Source: Arachnia propionica (lineage in GTDB: Bacteria > Actinomycetota > Actinomycetes > Propionibacteriales > Propionibacteriaceae). From it: a stretch of 64,000 nucleotides of DNA. The stretch's first letter is position 1, and every line of letters begins with the position of its first letter. The stretch covers positions 1 through 64,000 of the forward strand of contig NZ_RQZG01000018.1 in NCBI RefSeq assembly GCF_003859805.1. Reading direction: 5' to 3'. Of this stretch, positions 16,409 to 24,209 are shown in pieces. The notes under the pieces are model-generated. The model saw only the letters and a list, made by a program, of their open reading frames with translations. It was not told where the DNA came from and made no database searches. Position numbers and translations under genes: made by a program.

Positions 16409-18133
16409 GTGTTCCGAACTGTTCGATCCCGGATCGTCACGCTCATCACGCTCGTCGTCGTCGCCGTGGTGGTGCTCACCGCCGTCACGGTCTCCCTCGC
16501 GGTGCAGCGGGCCGCGAAGCAGGAGACCGAGCAGCCGCTGCGTGACGACGCCGTCATCTACCAGGACCTGTTGACCTACGGCAGTTCCAACGACTCCTGG
16601 GACGATGTCGCCCCGGTGGTGAAGGACCTGGCCGTGCGTCACGGGAAACGCGTCGCCCTCGCCGGGGCGGAGGGGGTCTTCGTCGACTCCGACGAGCTGC
16701 TCGGGATCGACTCCGGAAAACTCAACGCGTCCCCGCAGGCCGTCATCGACCCACGCAACCCGTTCTCGGAGGTGGTGGTGAACCCGACGGTGATCAGCAT
16801 CAAGACCGATGACCAGAAAGGTCGTGACGAGCGGAAGGGCAGGATCAGTGCCTGTCTGGTGGCCCTGCACGCGGATGCCGTCGTCAGCTACCGGGACGAC
16901 GCCCCGGACATCTCGTTCAAGGAGCCCATCAGCGACGAGAACTGGCCCAGTGTCCTCAACTGTCTGCTCCCCGTGCAGCAGCCCCTCCCGGACGACAGCC
17001 TCGAGCTGGGGTTGACCATGGATGTGCTGCAGCAGTGCCTGGCCCCCACCCTGGGCGAGGTCGGGTGGGTGAACTCCGGGACCGGGCCGACGGTCATCGA
17101 CGACGTGTTCAACGAGCGGGTGGTCAAGGCGATCGGCAAGTGCATCGAGGCCCACCGCAGCGATGTCAGCGCCCCTCCGGTGCAGCTGTTCATCGGCTCC
17201 GAGGGACACGACCCGTTGAGCTTCCAGGGGCTCGCGACGGTGGAGACCGCGCTCATCGCGACCTGCATCATCACCGTCGCGGGGGTGGCCGGGCTGGTCC
17301 TGACCACACGGATCGTGAAACCCCTGCGGACCCTCACCGCCGCGGCCACCGAGCTGGGTGAAGGTGGTCGTGGGATCCGTGTCGAGGTGCCCGACCGCAC
17401 CGAGATCGGGACCCTGGCGGAGACCTTCAACTCGATGGCCGAGTCGCTGGACCGCAGCGAGCAGGCCCGGCGTCAGCTCATCGCGGACATCGCGCACGAG
17501 CTCGGGAACCCGTTGGTGACCATCGGCGGGGGCCTGGAGGCCATCCAGGACGGCATCTACCAACCCAGCCCCGAGGTGATCGGCTCCCTGTCCGAGGAGG
17601 CCACCCACCTGCAGCGCCTCGTGACGGACCTCAGGGAACTGGCGTTGGCGGACACCGGCACCCTGCCCATCAAGAGGGCCAGGGTCGACCTGGCGGAGCT
17701 CGCGACGGCGACGGTGGCGGTGCATCTTCCCGTCGCCAGGGCGGCGGGGGTCGAGCTGCGGGTCGTCGCCGAGGGGATCCACTCGGTGCTGGGGGATGAG
17801 ACCCGGCTGAGGCAGGTGCTGGCCAACCTGCTCGGCAACGCCATCCATCACACCCCGGCCGGTGGGAAGGTCGAGGTGAGGGTGATGACGCTGCCGGGAG
17901 CGGTCCGGCTGGAGGTCTCCGACACCGGTGAGGGCATCGCTGCCGAGCACCTCCCGCACGTCTTCGAACGGTTCTGGCGGGCCGACCCCAGCCGTCACCG
18001 CGACAGTGGTCGCACAGGGCTCGGCCTGGCCATCTCCGACACCCTGGTCCGGGCCCAGGGCGGCACCATCGCCGTCGCCTCCACCCCCGGCGTGGGGACC
18101 ACCTTCACCGTCGACCTGCCCCTGCCGGGGTGA
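16409..18133 (+). CDS. Sensor histidine kinase with cysteine-containing ectodomain (kinase 2)
   Basis: A 574-aa paralogue of kinase 1 with the same layout: TM1, ~240-aa ectodomain, TM2, HAMP, HisKA with His363 (DIAHELGNPL), and ATPase domain (GNAIHHTP, DTGEGIA, GLGLAIS). The H-box has Gly where kinase 1 has Arg. The GTG start at 16409 aligns with the first residues of kinase 1 (FRTVR); an ATG six codons earlier lacks that support. GACGCT six bases before the GTG resembles a leaderless -10. The ectodomain holds four Cys in two pairs. Three secreted repeat proteins follow, then response regulator 2. Confidence 0.91.
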   Translation: MFRTVRSRIVTLITLVVVAVVVLTAVTVSLAVQRAAKQETEQPLRDDAVIYQDLLTYGSSNDSWDDVAPVVKDLAVRHGKRVALAGAEGVFVDSDELLGIDSGKLNASPQAVIDPRNPFSEVVVNPTVISIKTDDQKGRDERKGRISACLVALHADAVVSYRDDAPDISFKEPISDENWPSVLNCLLPVQQPLPDDSLELGLTMDVLQQCLAPTLGEVGWVNSGTGPTVIDDVFNERVVKAIGKCIEAHRSDVSAPPVQLFIGSEGHDPLSFQGLATVETALIATCIITVAGVAGLVLTTRIVKPLRTLTAAATELGEGGRGIRVEVPDRTEIGTLAETFNSMAESLDRSEQARRQLIADIAHELGNPLVTIGGGLEAIQDGIYQPSPEVIGSLSEEATHLQRLVTDLRELALADTGTLPIKRARVDLAELATATVAVHLPVARAAGVELRVVAEGIHSVLGDETRLRQVLANLLGNAIHHTPAGGKVEVRVMTLPGAVRLEVSDTGEGIAAEHLPHVFERFWRADPSRHRDSGRTGLGLAISDTLVRAQGGTIAVASTPGVGTTFTVDLPLPG

Positions 18134-18224
18134 CGACGTCAGTGCTCACCTCCCTCCCGGGTCTTGACAGGACCGGGGCGGTGGGGATGGGGTGAGGCAC
18201 ACCTCGAGTGGGAAGGAGACAACG

Positions 18225-19133
18225 GTGTCGAGGTTTCGTCGTGCCCTGGCCGGGGCCGTGGTCGTGGCAGTCACAGGCCCGTTGCCCGTGGTCGGGCCGG
18301 CCCACGCCGATCCCCGACCGATGGACGTGGACCACGTCGTCAGGATCTCCGACGAGGACTCCTGCACCATCTTCGGTGAGGAGCATGCCCGGATCGAACA
18401 GGAGCTCCTCCACGAGCGGATGCTCGAGCAGGGGGTGCCCCACGTCGTCGAGATCACCGATGGAACCATGGAGGTGGTCGTCGACGAGGACGACGAGGAG
18501 GCCAGGGCGGCGCTTCACCGGATCCGGGGCGAGATCGGCATGAGCCCACCCCATGACGACGAGGAGACCCGGAAGGAGATGCAACGCACCGCCGACCACC
18601 TGGTCTCCCGTGGTCTGAGGGCGCGGGTCAGGGAGGTCGGAAGTGGTCTGGCCCTCGAGGTCGACTGGAGTGATGCCGATGTCCTGATCGCCCTGGAGGA
18701 ACTCGACTGGGAGCAGGACCCGATGAGCCCGCAGGAGATCAGGGAGCACAACGAACAGGAGGAGGAGAAGGTGGCCTTCCTCAGGCAACGCGGTGTCACG
18801 GTCGAGGTCAAGACCAGCTCCCACGGGGTGAGGTACGCGGAGATGGACCTCGACGACGTGACGACGACCATCGCCCTGCACGAGTTCGAGCACCGGGATG
18901 AGACGTTGTCGCCGGAACACGTCGAGAAACGGAACCGGGATCTGGAGGAACTGGTCGCCCGGTTGCGGGCCAAGGGTGTCAGGGCCGATCTGCGGAGCAG
19001 CAGCGACGGCGCGGCACACCTGGACGTCGACCTCAAGGATCTCAGGGTGAAGGCAGCCATGGCCGAGATCCGCAGGGAGGACCGCGGACCGGAGCGGCTG
19101 CTGTTCCTCACCCGGGAGTTCCAGGAAAATTGA
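18225..19133 (+). CDS. Secreted protein B, four copies of the ~70-aa module
   Basis: A 302-aa exported protein. The GTG at 18225 has GGAAGGAG six bases upstream. The signal peptide ends PAHA-D (about residue 28). Modules follow end to end: ADHLVSRGLRARVREV...ALEELDWEQDPMSPQEI, then VAFLRQRGVTVEVKTSSHGV...LHEFEHRDETLSPEHVE, then ARLRAKGVRADLRSSSDG. A single TTGACAG (18164-18170) lies upstream. It is very acidic. Same family as A, C and D and of unknown function. Its position right after kinase 2 suggests export to the compartment that the kinase senses. Confidence 0.78.
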   Translation: MSRFRRALAGAVVVAVTGPLPVVGPAHADPRPMDVDHVVRISDEDSCTIFGEEHARIEQELLHERMLEQGVPHVVEITDGTMEVVVDEDDEEARAALHRIRGEIGMSPPHDDEETRKEMQRTADHLVSRGLRARVREVGSGLALEVDWSDADVLIALEELDWEQDPMSPQEIREHNEQEEEKVAFLRQRGVTVEVKTSSHGVRYAEMDLDDVTTTIALHEFEHRDETLSPEHVEKRNRDLEELVARLRAKGVRADLRSSSDGAAHLDVDLKDLRVKAAMAEIRREDRGPERLLFLTREFQEN

Positions 19134-19150
19134 TGGGGGACAAACATGGT

Positions 19151-19169
19151 CTTGATCCAGTCTTGATGC
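19151..19169 (+). promoter_or_regulatory. Tandem 11-bp repeat before secreted protein C
   Basis: CTTGATC (19151) and CTTGATG (19162), each preceded by T, are 11 bp apart. The spacing and TTGA core match the boxes before kinase 1 and protein A. Probable response-regulator site. Confidence 0.4.
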
Positions 19170-19228
19170 AGGGGTGCAAGAGTGGCAGACCACAAGGGGA
19201 CAGCGGGTGAGAACAGGAAGGTGCTGTG

Positions 19229-20248
19229 ATGAATGGAGTACGGCTTGCGGCAGCCGGTCTCGCCGTGGCGACGGTCACCGTGGTGATCCCGATGGTGTGG
19301 TACCACTCCGCCAAGGCCGAGGGCACCCCGTCGACGACCTCGACCCCAAGGATCAGCGCCCCGGTGAGCCCCACCACGGAACCCACACCGGCCCCCACGT
19401 CGAGCACAGCCGTCCAGGAGGAGGTGGACCTGGTCGCGATCGTGGATCTCGGCATGTCGATCCCGCACTACCGGAACCGGGCAGAGGCGGAGGAGCTCGT
19501 CGCCTACCTCAGGGCCAACGGTGTCAACGCCGAGCTGCGGGACAAGACGGTGGGGGAGTCCAGCTTCACCTTCCACGTCGACGGGGCGGATCCCGGGGCT
19601 GAACACTTCGACGTGCTCCTCGAGAAGTACCGCTGGATGACCCGTTGGGCGGCGGAACCGTGGAGTGGGCCGAAGCTCGAGGCACACAACGCGGCCGTGG
19701 CGGAGTACGCCGCACACCTGGTCGGCAAGGGGATCCCGGTGGAGATCAAGGCCACCGAGGACGGGGTGGAATTCCCCGTGGAGACCGGCTCCGCCTCGTT
19801 GGAGGACCTGAAGCAGGAGTTCCTGATCTCCAAGGGACGCGGCAAGTACGACGAGGACGGCCTGTTCTGGTTCATCCCGACGAAGGCCGAGCTGGATGCC
19901 GAACGGGCCAGGACACAGGAGCTCGTGGATCACCTGCACTCGCTGGGGCTCGAGGCCGGGATCGAGGAGACGGAGTTCGGGATCAGGCTCGTCGCGGACC
20001 TCGACGACGTGGACGTCCTCATGGCCAAGGAGGAGTTCGAGTGGGACGAGACGCTGGACACGAACCGTCCCGAGGCGATCGAGGCCTACAACCGGGACAC
20101 GGAGGCGTTGGCGGCCCATCTTCGGAAGAAGGGTTTCGAGGTCGAGATCAAGACCAACCGTTACGGGCTGAAGTACGCCGACCACGACAGGGATGAGACG
20201 GCCGAGGCGGTCGAGGAGTTCTGGGCGAACCACGAGTTCGGCAGTTGA
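19229..20248 (+). CDS. Secreted protein C, four copies of the ~70-aa module
   Basis: A 339-aa protein. ATG 19229 has AGGAAGG seven bases upstream; an adjacent in-frame GTG at 19226 is possible. The N-terminal hydrophobic segment (VRLAAAGLAVATVTVVIPMVWY) ends in AKA-E, so it is either cleaved or a membrane anchor. A Pro/Thr-rich linker follows, then four modules. The last is the clearest: AAHLRKKGFEVEIKTNRYGLKYADHD, ending EAVEEFW. The motif MAKEEFEWDETLDTNRPEAIEAYN corresponds to the inter-module linker. It is paralogous to D throughout, including the N-terminus. Confidence 0.78.
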   Translation: MNGVRLAAAGLAVATVTVVIPMVWYHSAKAEGTPSTTSTPRISAPVSPTTEPTPAPTSSTAVQEEVDLVAIVDLGMSIPHYRNRAEAEELVAYLRANGVNAELRDKTVGESSFTFHVDGADPGAEHFDVLLEKYRWMTRWAAEPWSGPKLEAHNAAVAEYAAHLVGKGIPVEIKATEDGVEFPVETGSASLEDLKQEFLISKGRGKYDEDGLFWFIPTKAELDAERARTQELVDHLHSLGLEAGIEETEFGIRLVADLDDVDVLMAKEEFEWDETLDTNRPEAIEAYNRDTEALAAHLRKKGFEVEIKTNRYGLKYADHDRDETAEAVEEFWANHEFGS

Positions 20249-20254
20249 CGTCTC

Positions 20255-20294
20255 TGGGGTCCCGTCGCGTCTGCCCCTCACCGGCGGGACCCCA
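20255..20294 (+). terminator. Hairpin between secreted proteins C and D
   Basis: 10-bp perfect inverted repeat, TGGGGTCCCG (20255-20264) / CGGGACCCCA (20285-20294). It starts seven bases after the stop of C and is a candidate attenuator or terminator. A similar hairpin follows D. Confidence 0.65.
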
Positions 20295-20330
20295 GGAATC
20301 CTGGAGGGGGGCGGGAACGGAGGAAAGGCA

Positions 20331-21320
20331 GTGAGGAACACACAGCTGCGTGTGGCAGCGGCAGGTGTCGCGGTCGCTGCCGTCGCCGTCGTGACCCCGA
20401 TGGTGTGGCACCACCTGGCGAGGGCCGAGGACACCCCGTCGACGGTCCCGACCCCTGAGGTCAGCGCTCCGGTGAGTCCCGTCGCCGAGGTCGAGGCACC
20501 GGAGGTCACGGCGACACCGATGGTCGAGGATGACACCCGGTGGGACCTGACCTCGTGTCGGCACCGGTCGCTCCATGACACCCGGGAGGAGGCCGAGGCC
20601 CTGGCGGCGCACCTGAACTCCCTGGGCCACGAGGCCAGGGTCACCGATGAGGAGGACCACTTCGCCTTCCGCCTCAGCGATGGTGGGGTCGCGGCACGGA
20701 TCGCCATCGACGAGTACCTGTGGGAGAAGGAACCCTGGCCCGCGTCGCGCGTCGAGCAGTGCAACGCCCTGGAGGAGGAACTGGCGGCGTACCTCAGGGC
20801 GCGGGGGATCGAGGTCGAGGTGCTGAGCAGCCGGTACGGGGTGACCTACCTCGACCCGAAGGGGGCGGTCCCGCAGGTGAGGGGCGCGGAGATGGACTTC
20901 CTCGTCGAGAAGGGGGAGGTGACGCGTGTCGAGCACGAGGAACCGGATCACCTGCCCCCGCTCGATCCGGAGACCGAGAAGGCCGAGGTGCAGGCGCTCG
21001 TCGACCATCTGACGTCGCTGGGTTTCGAGGCCAGGATGATCAAGGTGGGGGATGGCCACAGCGTCGATGCGGATCTCGACGACGTGGATCTCTGGATCGC
21101 GATGGAGGAGTTCGAGTGGGAGAAGAACCCGATGTCCCCGCAGGAGATCGAGGAGAACAACCGGGGTGAGGAGGCACTGGCGGCTCATCTGCGGGCACGC
21201 GGCATCGAGTGCGAGGTCAAGACCAGTCGGTACGGGGTGAAGTACACCGATTACGGTCGTGACGAGGCGACGGAGCAGGTCGTCGCTGAATTCTGGGAAG
21301 AGTACACACGCAACAACTGA
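20331..21320 (+). CDS. Secreted protein D, four copies of the ~70-aa module
   Basis: A 329-aa protein starting at GTG 20331 with GGAGGAAAGG upstream. The N-terminus (RNTQLRVAAAGVAVAAVAVV...ARAED) parallels C: a signal or anchor ending ARA-E, then a Pro/Thr/Val linker. The modules include ELAAYLRARGIEVEVLSSRYG, LVDHLTSLGFEARMIKVGDG and ALAAHLRARGIECEVKTSRYG, with the linker EKNPMSPQEIEENN. Two or three Cys occur. C and D look like a recent tandem duplication. Unknown function; likely co-regulated with kinase 2. Confidence 0.78.
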   Translation: MRNTQLRVAAAGVAVAAVAVVTPMVWHHLARAEDTPSTVPTPEVSAPVSPVAEVEAPEVTATPMVEDDTRWDLTSCRHRSLHDTREEAEALAAHLNSLGHEARVTDEEDHFAFRLSDGGVAARIAIDEYLWEKEPWPASRVEQCNALEEELAAYLRARGIEVEVLSSRYGVTYLDPKGAVPQVRGAEMDFLVEKGEVTRVEHEEPDHLPPLDPETEKAEVQALVDHLTSLGFEARMIKVGDGHSVDADLDDVDLWIAMEEFEWEKNPMSPQEIEENNRGEEALAAHLRARGIECEVKTSRYGVKYTDYGRDEATEQVVAEFWEEYTRNN

Positions 21321-21324
21321 TCTT

Positions 21325-21363
21325 CCGGGGCCCCGTCACCTGCCCCCCTCGGCGGGGCCCCGG
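21325..21363 (+). terminator. Hairpin between secreted protein D and response regulator 2
   Basis: 11-bp arms, CCGGGGCCCCG (21325-21335) / CGGGGCCCCGG (21353-21363), directly after the stop of D. It ends only 19 bp before the start of the next gene, so it may attenuate rather than end transcription. Confidence 0.6.
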
Positions 21364-21381
21364 ATACCACGAAGGACTCAC

Positions 21382-22104
21382 ATGGCTCACATACTCATCG
21401 CGGAGGATGACCACAAGCAGGCCCACCTGCTCCAGGCCTATCTGCAGGCCGAGGGGCATCGCGTCGTCGTGGCGACGGATGGGGCGCAGGCGCTGGAGCG
21501 GATCCAGGAGCGTCGCCCCGACCTGCTGCTGCTGGACGTGATGATGCCGACGGTGGACGGCTGGCAGGTGCTGCAGCAGCTGGAGGTGCTGGGGGAGGTG
21601 CCGGTGATCGTGCTGAGCACCCGGGCCGCCGAGGCCGATCAGCTGCTCGGTTTCAGTCTCGGGGCCGACGACTACGTCACCAAGCCGTACAGTCCTCGTC
21701 AGGTGATGGCCAGGGTCAGGGCGGTGCTGCGTCGCACCGCTCGTGCCGAGACCGAGCAGGTGCGACTCATCGGTGATCTCCGCATCGACCTGGACCGCTA
21801 CGAGGTGCGGGTGGCCGGGGCCCCCGTCGCCCTGACCAGCCGCGAGATGACGTTGCTCATCACGCTGTCGGAGCATCCGGGGCGGGTGTTCACGCGGTCG
21901 CACCTGCTGGAGGAGGCCGCCGGGATGGACAGCCCGGCCCTGGAGCGCACCATCGACATGCACGTGTTCAACCTGCGGCGCAAGATCGAGCCGGACCCGG
22001 CCCATCCGAGGTACCTGCTCACCGTCAAGGGTCGCGGCTACAAACTGGTCGCCCCGGAGAACGTCGGGGCCGCCGAATCCGCCTCACCCACCCCGACCCG
22101 TTGA
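21382..22104 (+). CDS. OmpR/PhoB-family response regulator 2
   Basis: A 240-aa regulator highly similar to response regulator 1: EDD pocket, Asp52 (LLLLDVMMP), KPYSPRQVMARVRAVLRRT, and a winged helix with RTIDMHVFNLRRKIEPDP. It has a short extra tail (VGAAESASPTPTR). ATG 21382 is preceded by GAAGGA. It closes the second module (kinase 2 - B - C - D - regulator 2), just as regulator 1 closes the first (kinase 1 - A - regulator 1). Which kinase pairs with which regulator cannot be settled from sequence. Confidence 0.92.
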   Translation: MAHILIAEDDHKQAHLLQAYLQAEGHRVVVATDGAQALERIQERRPDLLLLDVMMPTVDGWQVLQQLEVLGEVPVIVLSTRAAEADQLLGFSLGADDYVTKPYSPRQVMARVRAVLRRTARAETEQVRLIGDLRIDLDRYEVRVAGAPVALTSREMTLLITLSEHPGRVFTRSHLLEEAAGMDSPALERTIDMHVFNLRRKIEPDPAHPRYLLTVKGRGYKLVAPENVGAAESASPTPTR

Positions 22105-22142
22105 CCCCTGACCCGTCGAGTCACGTTATGTCATTTCAGGGA

Positions 22143-22203
22143 GTTTTCGGGCATGTTTGCCCGAAAACGCATCACTGATGCCCGAAAACCCTATCGATAG
22201 ACT
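22143..22203 (+). promoter_or_regulatory. Operator-like triple repeat and leaderless promoter
   Basis: GTTTTCGGGCA (22143-22153) and its exact complement TGCCCGAAAAC (22158-22168) form an 11-bp inverted repeat with a 4-nt loop. A third, direct copy TGCCCGAAAAC lies at 22179-22189, exactly 21 bp (two helical turns) from the second. A -10 TAGACT (22198-22203) follows, six bases before the GTG of the next gene. This looks like a repressor operator on a leaderless promoter. The hairpin could also end transcription from response regulator 2. Confidence 0.55.
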
Positions 22204-22209
22204 TCGCCT

Positions 22210-22746
22210 GTGATGCCGAGAATCAGGTACTTCGACCAGGACGCCCTCGTGCCCGGGGAGAAGGAGGTGCTGGGTTTTGTCGATGCGGCGGGAGCCCCCT
22301 GCCTGGCCGCGACGTACAGCGGCGGCCGTCTGGAACGTCGGAACCTGCTCGCCGGTGAGGCGTTGGAGGCATGGGAGGCGTCCGGATTCTTCGTTCTCGC
22401 GGAGGCTGATGGGTTCGGGTCGGTCGCGGTGGTGGTGGATGGCGGCCTGTTCCAGGCGCGCCGGTTGTCCGACGGGGAGGTCCTGCTCAGCGTGGACCCT
22501 CCGGCGGCTGACCTGTGGCGGGTCCTGCCGTGCACGAACGCCGAGGGGGCCCGGAGGTGGGTCTGCCTCTTCGGCCGGGAACTTCATGTCCTCGACCCGA
22601 TGAGCGGCCGCTGGTTCGACCCGGTCAGCATCAGCTACCCCGTTCGCGGCAAGGACGAGGACATGGTCCACGACGTGTGCGCGGTGCCCGGGGGAGGCGT
22701 GGCGTTGGGCCTGGTCAACGGCTGGGCCATGGTCGACCTCGACTGA
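22210..22746 (+). CDS. Conserved-looking hypothetical protein
   Basis: A 178-aa soluble protein without signal or TM segments. It is beta-rich, with repeating Gly/Asp turns (FVDAAGAPCLAATYSGG, VVVDGGLFQARRLSDGE), possibly a small beta-propeller-like fragment. No family recognised. GTG 22210 fits the TANNNT-N6-start rule seen at other leaderless genes here; ATG 22213 is the alternative. No ribosome-binding site is present. The upstream palindrome suggests tight control. Confidence 0.6.
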   Translation: MMPRIRYFDQDALVPGEKEVLGFVDAAGAPCLAATYSGGRLERRNLLAGEALEAWEASGFFVLAEADGFGSVAVVVDGGLFQARRLSDGEVLLSVDPPAADLWRVLPCTNAEGARRWVCLFGRELHVLDPMSGRWFDPVSISYPVRGKDEDMVHDVCAVPGGGVALGLVNGWAMVDLD

Positions 22747-22874
22747 GGGCCGACGCGAAGAACACAGGGGTCGGATCGTCCTGACCCAATGGTGGCGATC
22801 TGGGTGCGTGGGGCATCACGGTAACAGGAACCCTGGGTTGGTTCATTGTGGGTGATCACTGCTATTCTTGTGGC

Positions 22875-24098
22875 ATGAGTTTCACTGCCCTTCATCGCGT
22901 TTTGGGGCGCGCTCCTGGTCCGTTGACGGATGAACTCCTCGATGAGGCGGTTGCGACGGGTGTGTCTGAGACTGCCGATCTGGATTGGAAGTCGAAGCTC
23001 CCACCTCAGGACAAATTGAAGCAGGGCGACTTCCCGAAGGACGTTGCAGCCATGGCGAACAGTGGCGGCGGCGTCATCGTCTTCGGGGTGAAGGAGGCGC
23101 AGAAGAAGGCGACTGAGCGCGTCGATGTGGGAGAGTTCGATGAGAACTACGAGAGGTCGCTTCGTAGTGCTGCGATCACTGCGATCACCCCACCCGTGTT
23201 CGGCCTGAACGTGATCCGACTCGGTTCCCCAGGAGAGAAACGTGCCGTCGTCGTCGAGGTGCCTGCCAGCATCGATGTGCCGCACCTCATATACAGGGGG
23301 GAATGCTTTGGCGCACCCGTTCGGAACGATGCTGACACGGTGTGGATGAAGGAACGTCAGATTGAGGCGATGTATCGCGCGCGTTTCGATGAACGCCGCC
23401 ATGCCAGAGAGGCCCTTGATGTGCTGTACAGAGAAGCAGCGGCTGGGCGAGACTCAGGGAATCGTGCGTGGCTGATCGGAGTAGCCCACCCGCGCCTGCC
23501 TCGCGTCGGTAGTCGTCTCGCGCGTGACGATGCCCGCGGTATTCTCGGGAAGGCGCATGGGCTTGCCGAGTCTTATGTAGGCAGCGTCTTTCACCCGTTG
23601 GAGAGCGTTGACCAGCTGAATCCACGCCCAGGGTTGCGTCGCTGGGTCGCTGTGAACAGCGCGAAAAACGCGGGCTCAAAGTTCAAGGAGGCTTGGGCGA
23701 GCATCCACCACGACGGATCAGTCACGATCGCCTGCATTGTTGGGGGCTATCCCACTTTTTCAGGTGTATGCCTGGAAGGCTGGCAGGTCCAAGCCACGGC
23801 CATCGAATGCGCTGTTGCAGATCTCATGGCACTGGTGCGCGAGACGGCGGCCGCGACCGGCGGCGGTGAGTATGACATCCGGGTCGGTGTCGAATTCACA
23901 GGCGAGGAGCCGTTGAAGTTCGTTCATGTTGACGTCAAGAAAAAGGTCCAATCTGACGGGGATGTGCCACTTCATCGATTCTCGCCGGTCGAGCTGACTG
24001 TGAATGCCTCCGAGCCCGACGTGGATTTCCAACAAAGTGTCCAGGACCTCGCCCAGGACTGCATCAACCAAGGGGGCTTGTCGGACTTGGAGGCTTAG
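22875..24098 (+). CDS. AlbA_2/Schlafen-type putative nucleic-acid-binding protein
   Basis: A 407-aa protein. The N-terminal ~150 residues match the AlbA_2 (divergent AAA_4, Schlafen-like) pattern: ETADLDWKSKLP, DFPKDVAAMANSGGGVIVFGVKE, a beta-rich core, and VPHLIYRGECFGAPVRNDADTVWM. Proteins of this class act in transcriptional control or defence. The C-terminal ~250 residues are not recognised. ATG 22875 lies six bases after a -10 TATTCT (22863-22868), so it is probably leaderless. The last codon is followed by TAG supplied by the left end of an IS element. Codon use is less GC-rich than neighbours, suggesting acquisition. Confidence 0.65.
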   Translation: MSFTALHRVLGRAPGPLTDELLDEAVATGVSETADLDWKSKLPPQDKLKQGDFPKDVAAMANSGGGVIVFGVKEAQKKATERVDVGEFDENYERSLRSAAITAITPPVFGLNVIRLGSPGEKRAVVVEVPASIDVPHLIYRGECFGAPVRNDADTVWMKERQIEAMYRARFDERRHAREALDVLYREAAAGRDSGNRAWLIGVAHPRLPRVGSRLARDDARGILGKAHGLAESYVGSVFHPLESVDQLNPRPGLRRWVAVNSAKNAGSKFKEAWASIHHDGSVTIACIVGGYPTFSGVCLEGWQVQATAIECAVADLMALVRETAAATGGGEYDIRVGVEFTGEEPLKFVHVDVKKKVQSDGDVPLHRFSPVELTVNASEPDVDFQQSVQDLAQDCINQGGLSDLEA

Positions 24099-24146
24099 TC
24101 AAAATGTGAAGATGAATTGAAGAATTACGCGTGTCATGTACGTGAG

Positions 24147-24207
24147 GAAGGCTCAACTTCCGGAACAATTGACAGTAGCAACACAGTCAATAGAAAGTTG
24201 AGCCTTC
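24147..24207 (+). other. Hairpin sequestering the transposase start region
   Basis: GAAGGCTCAACTT (24147-24159) pairs with AAGTTGAGCCTTC (24195-24207), 13-bp perfect arms. The right arm ends two bases before the transposase ATG. A read-through transcript would fold here and hide the start, a known IS self-restraint device. Function inferred from position. Confidence 0.5.
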
Positions 24208-24209
24208 AC

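Noticed and set aside
22126-22671. Minus-strand open frame opposite the 178-aa hypothetical gene
   Set aside because: The sense frame has better third-position GC and a promoter-like upstream region; the antisense frame starts nowhere sensible.
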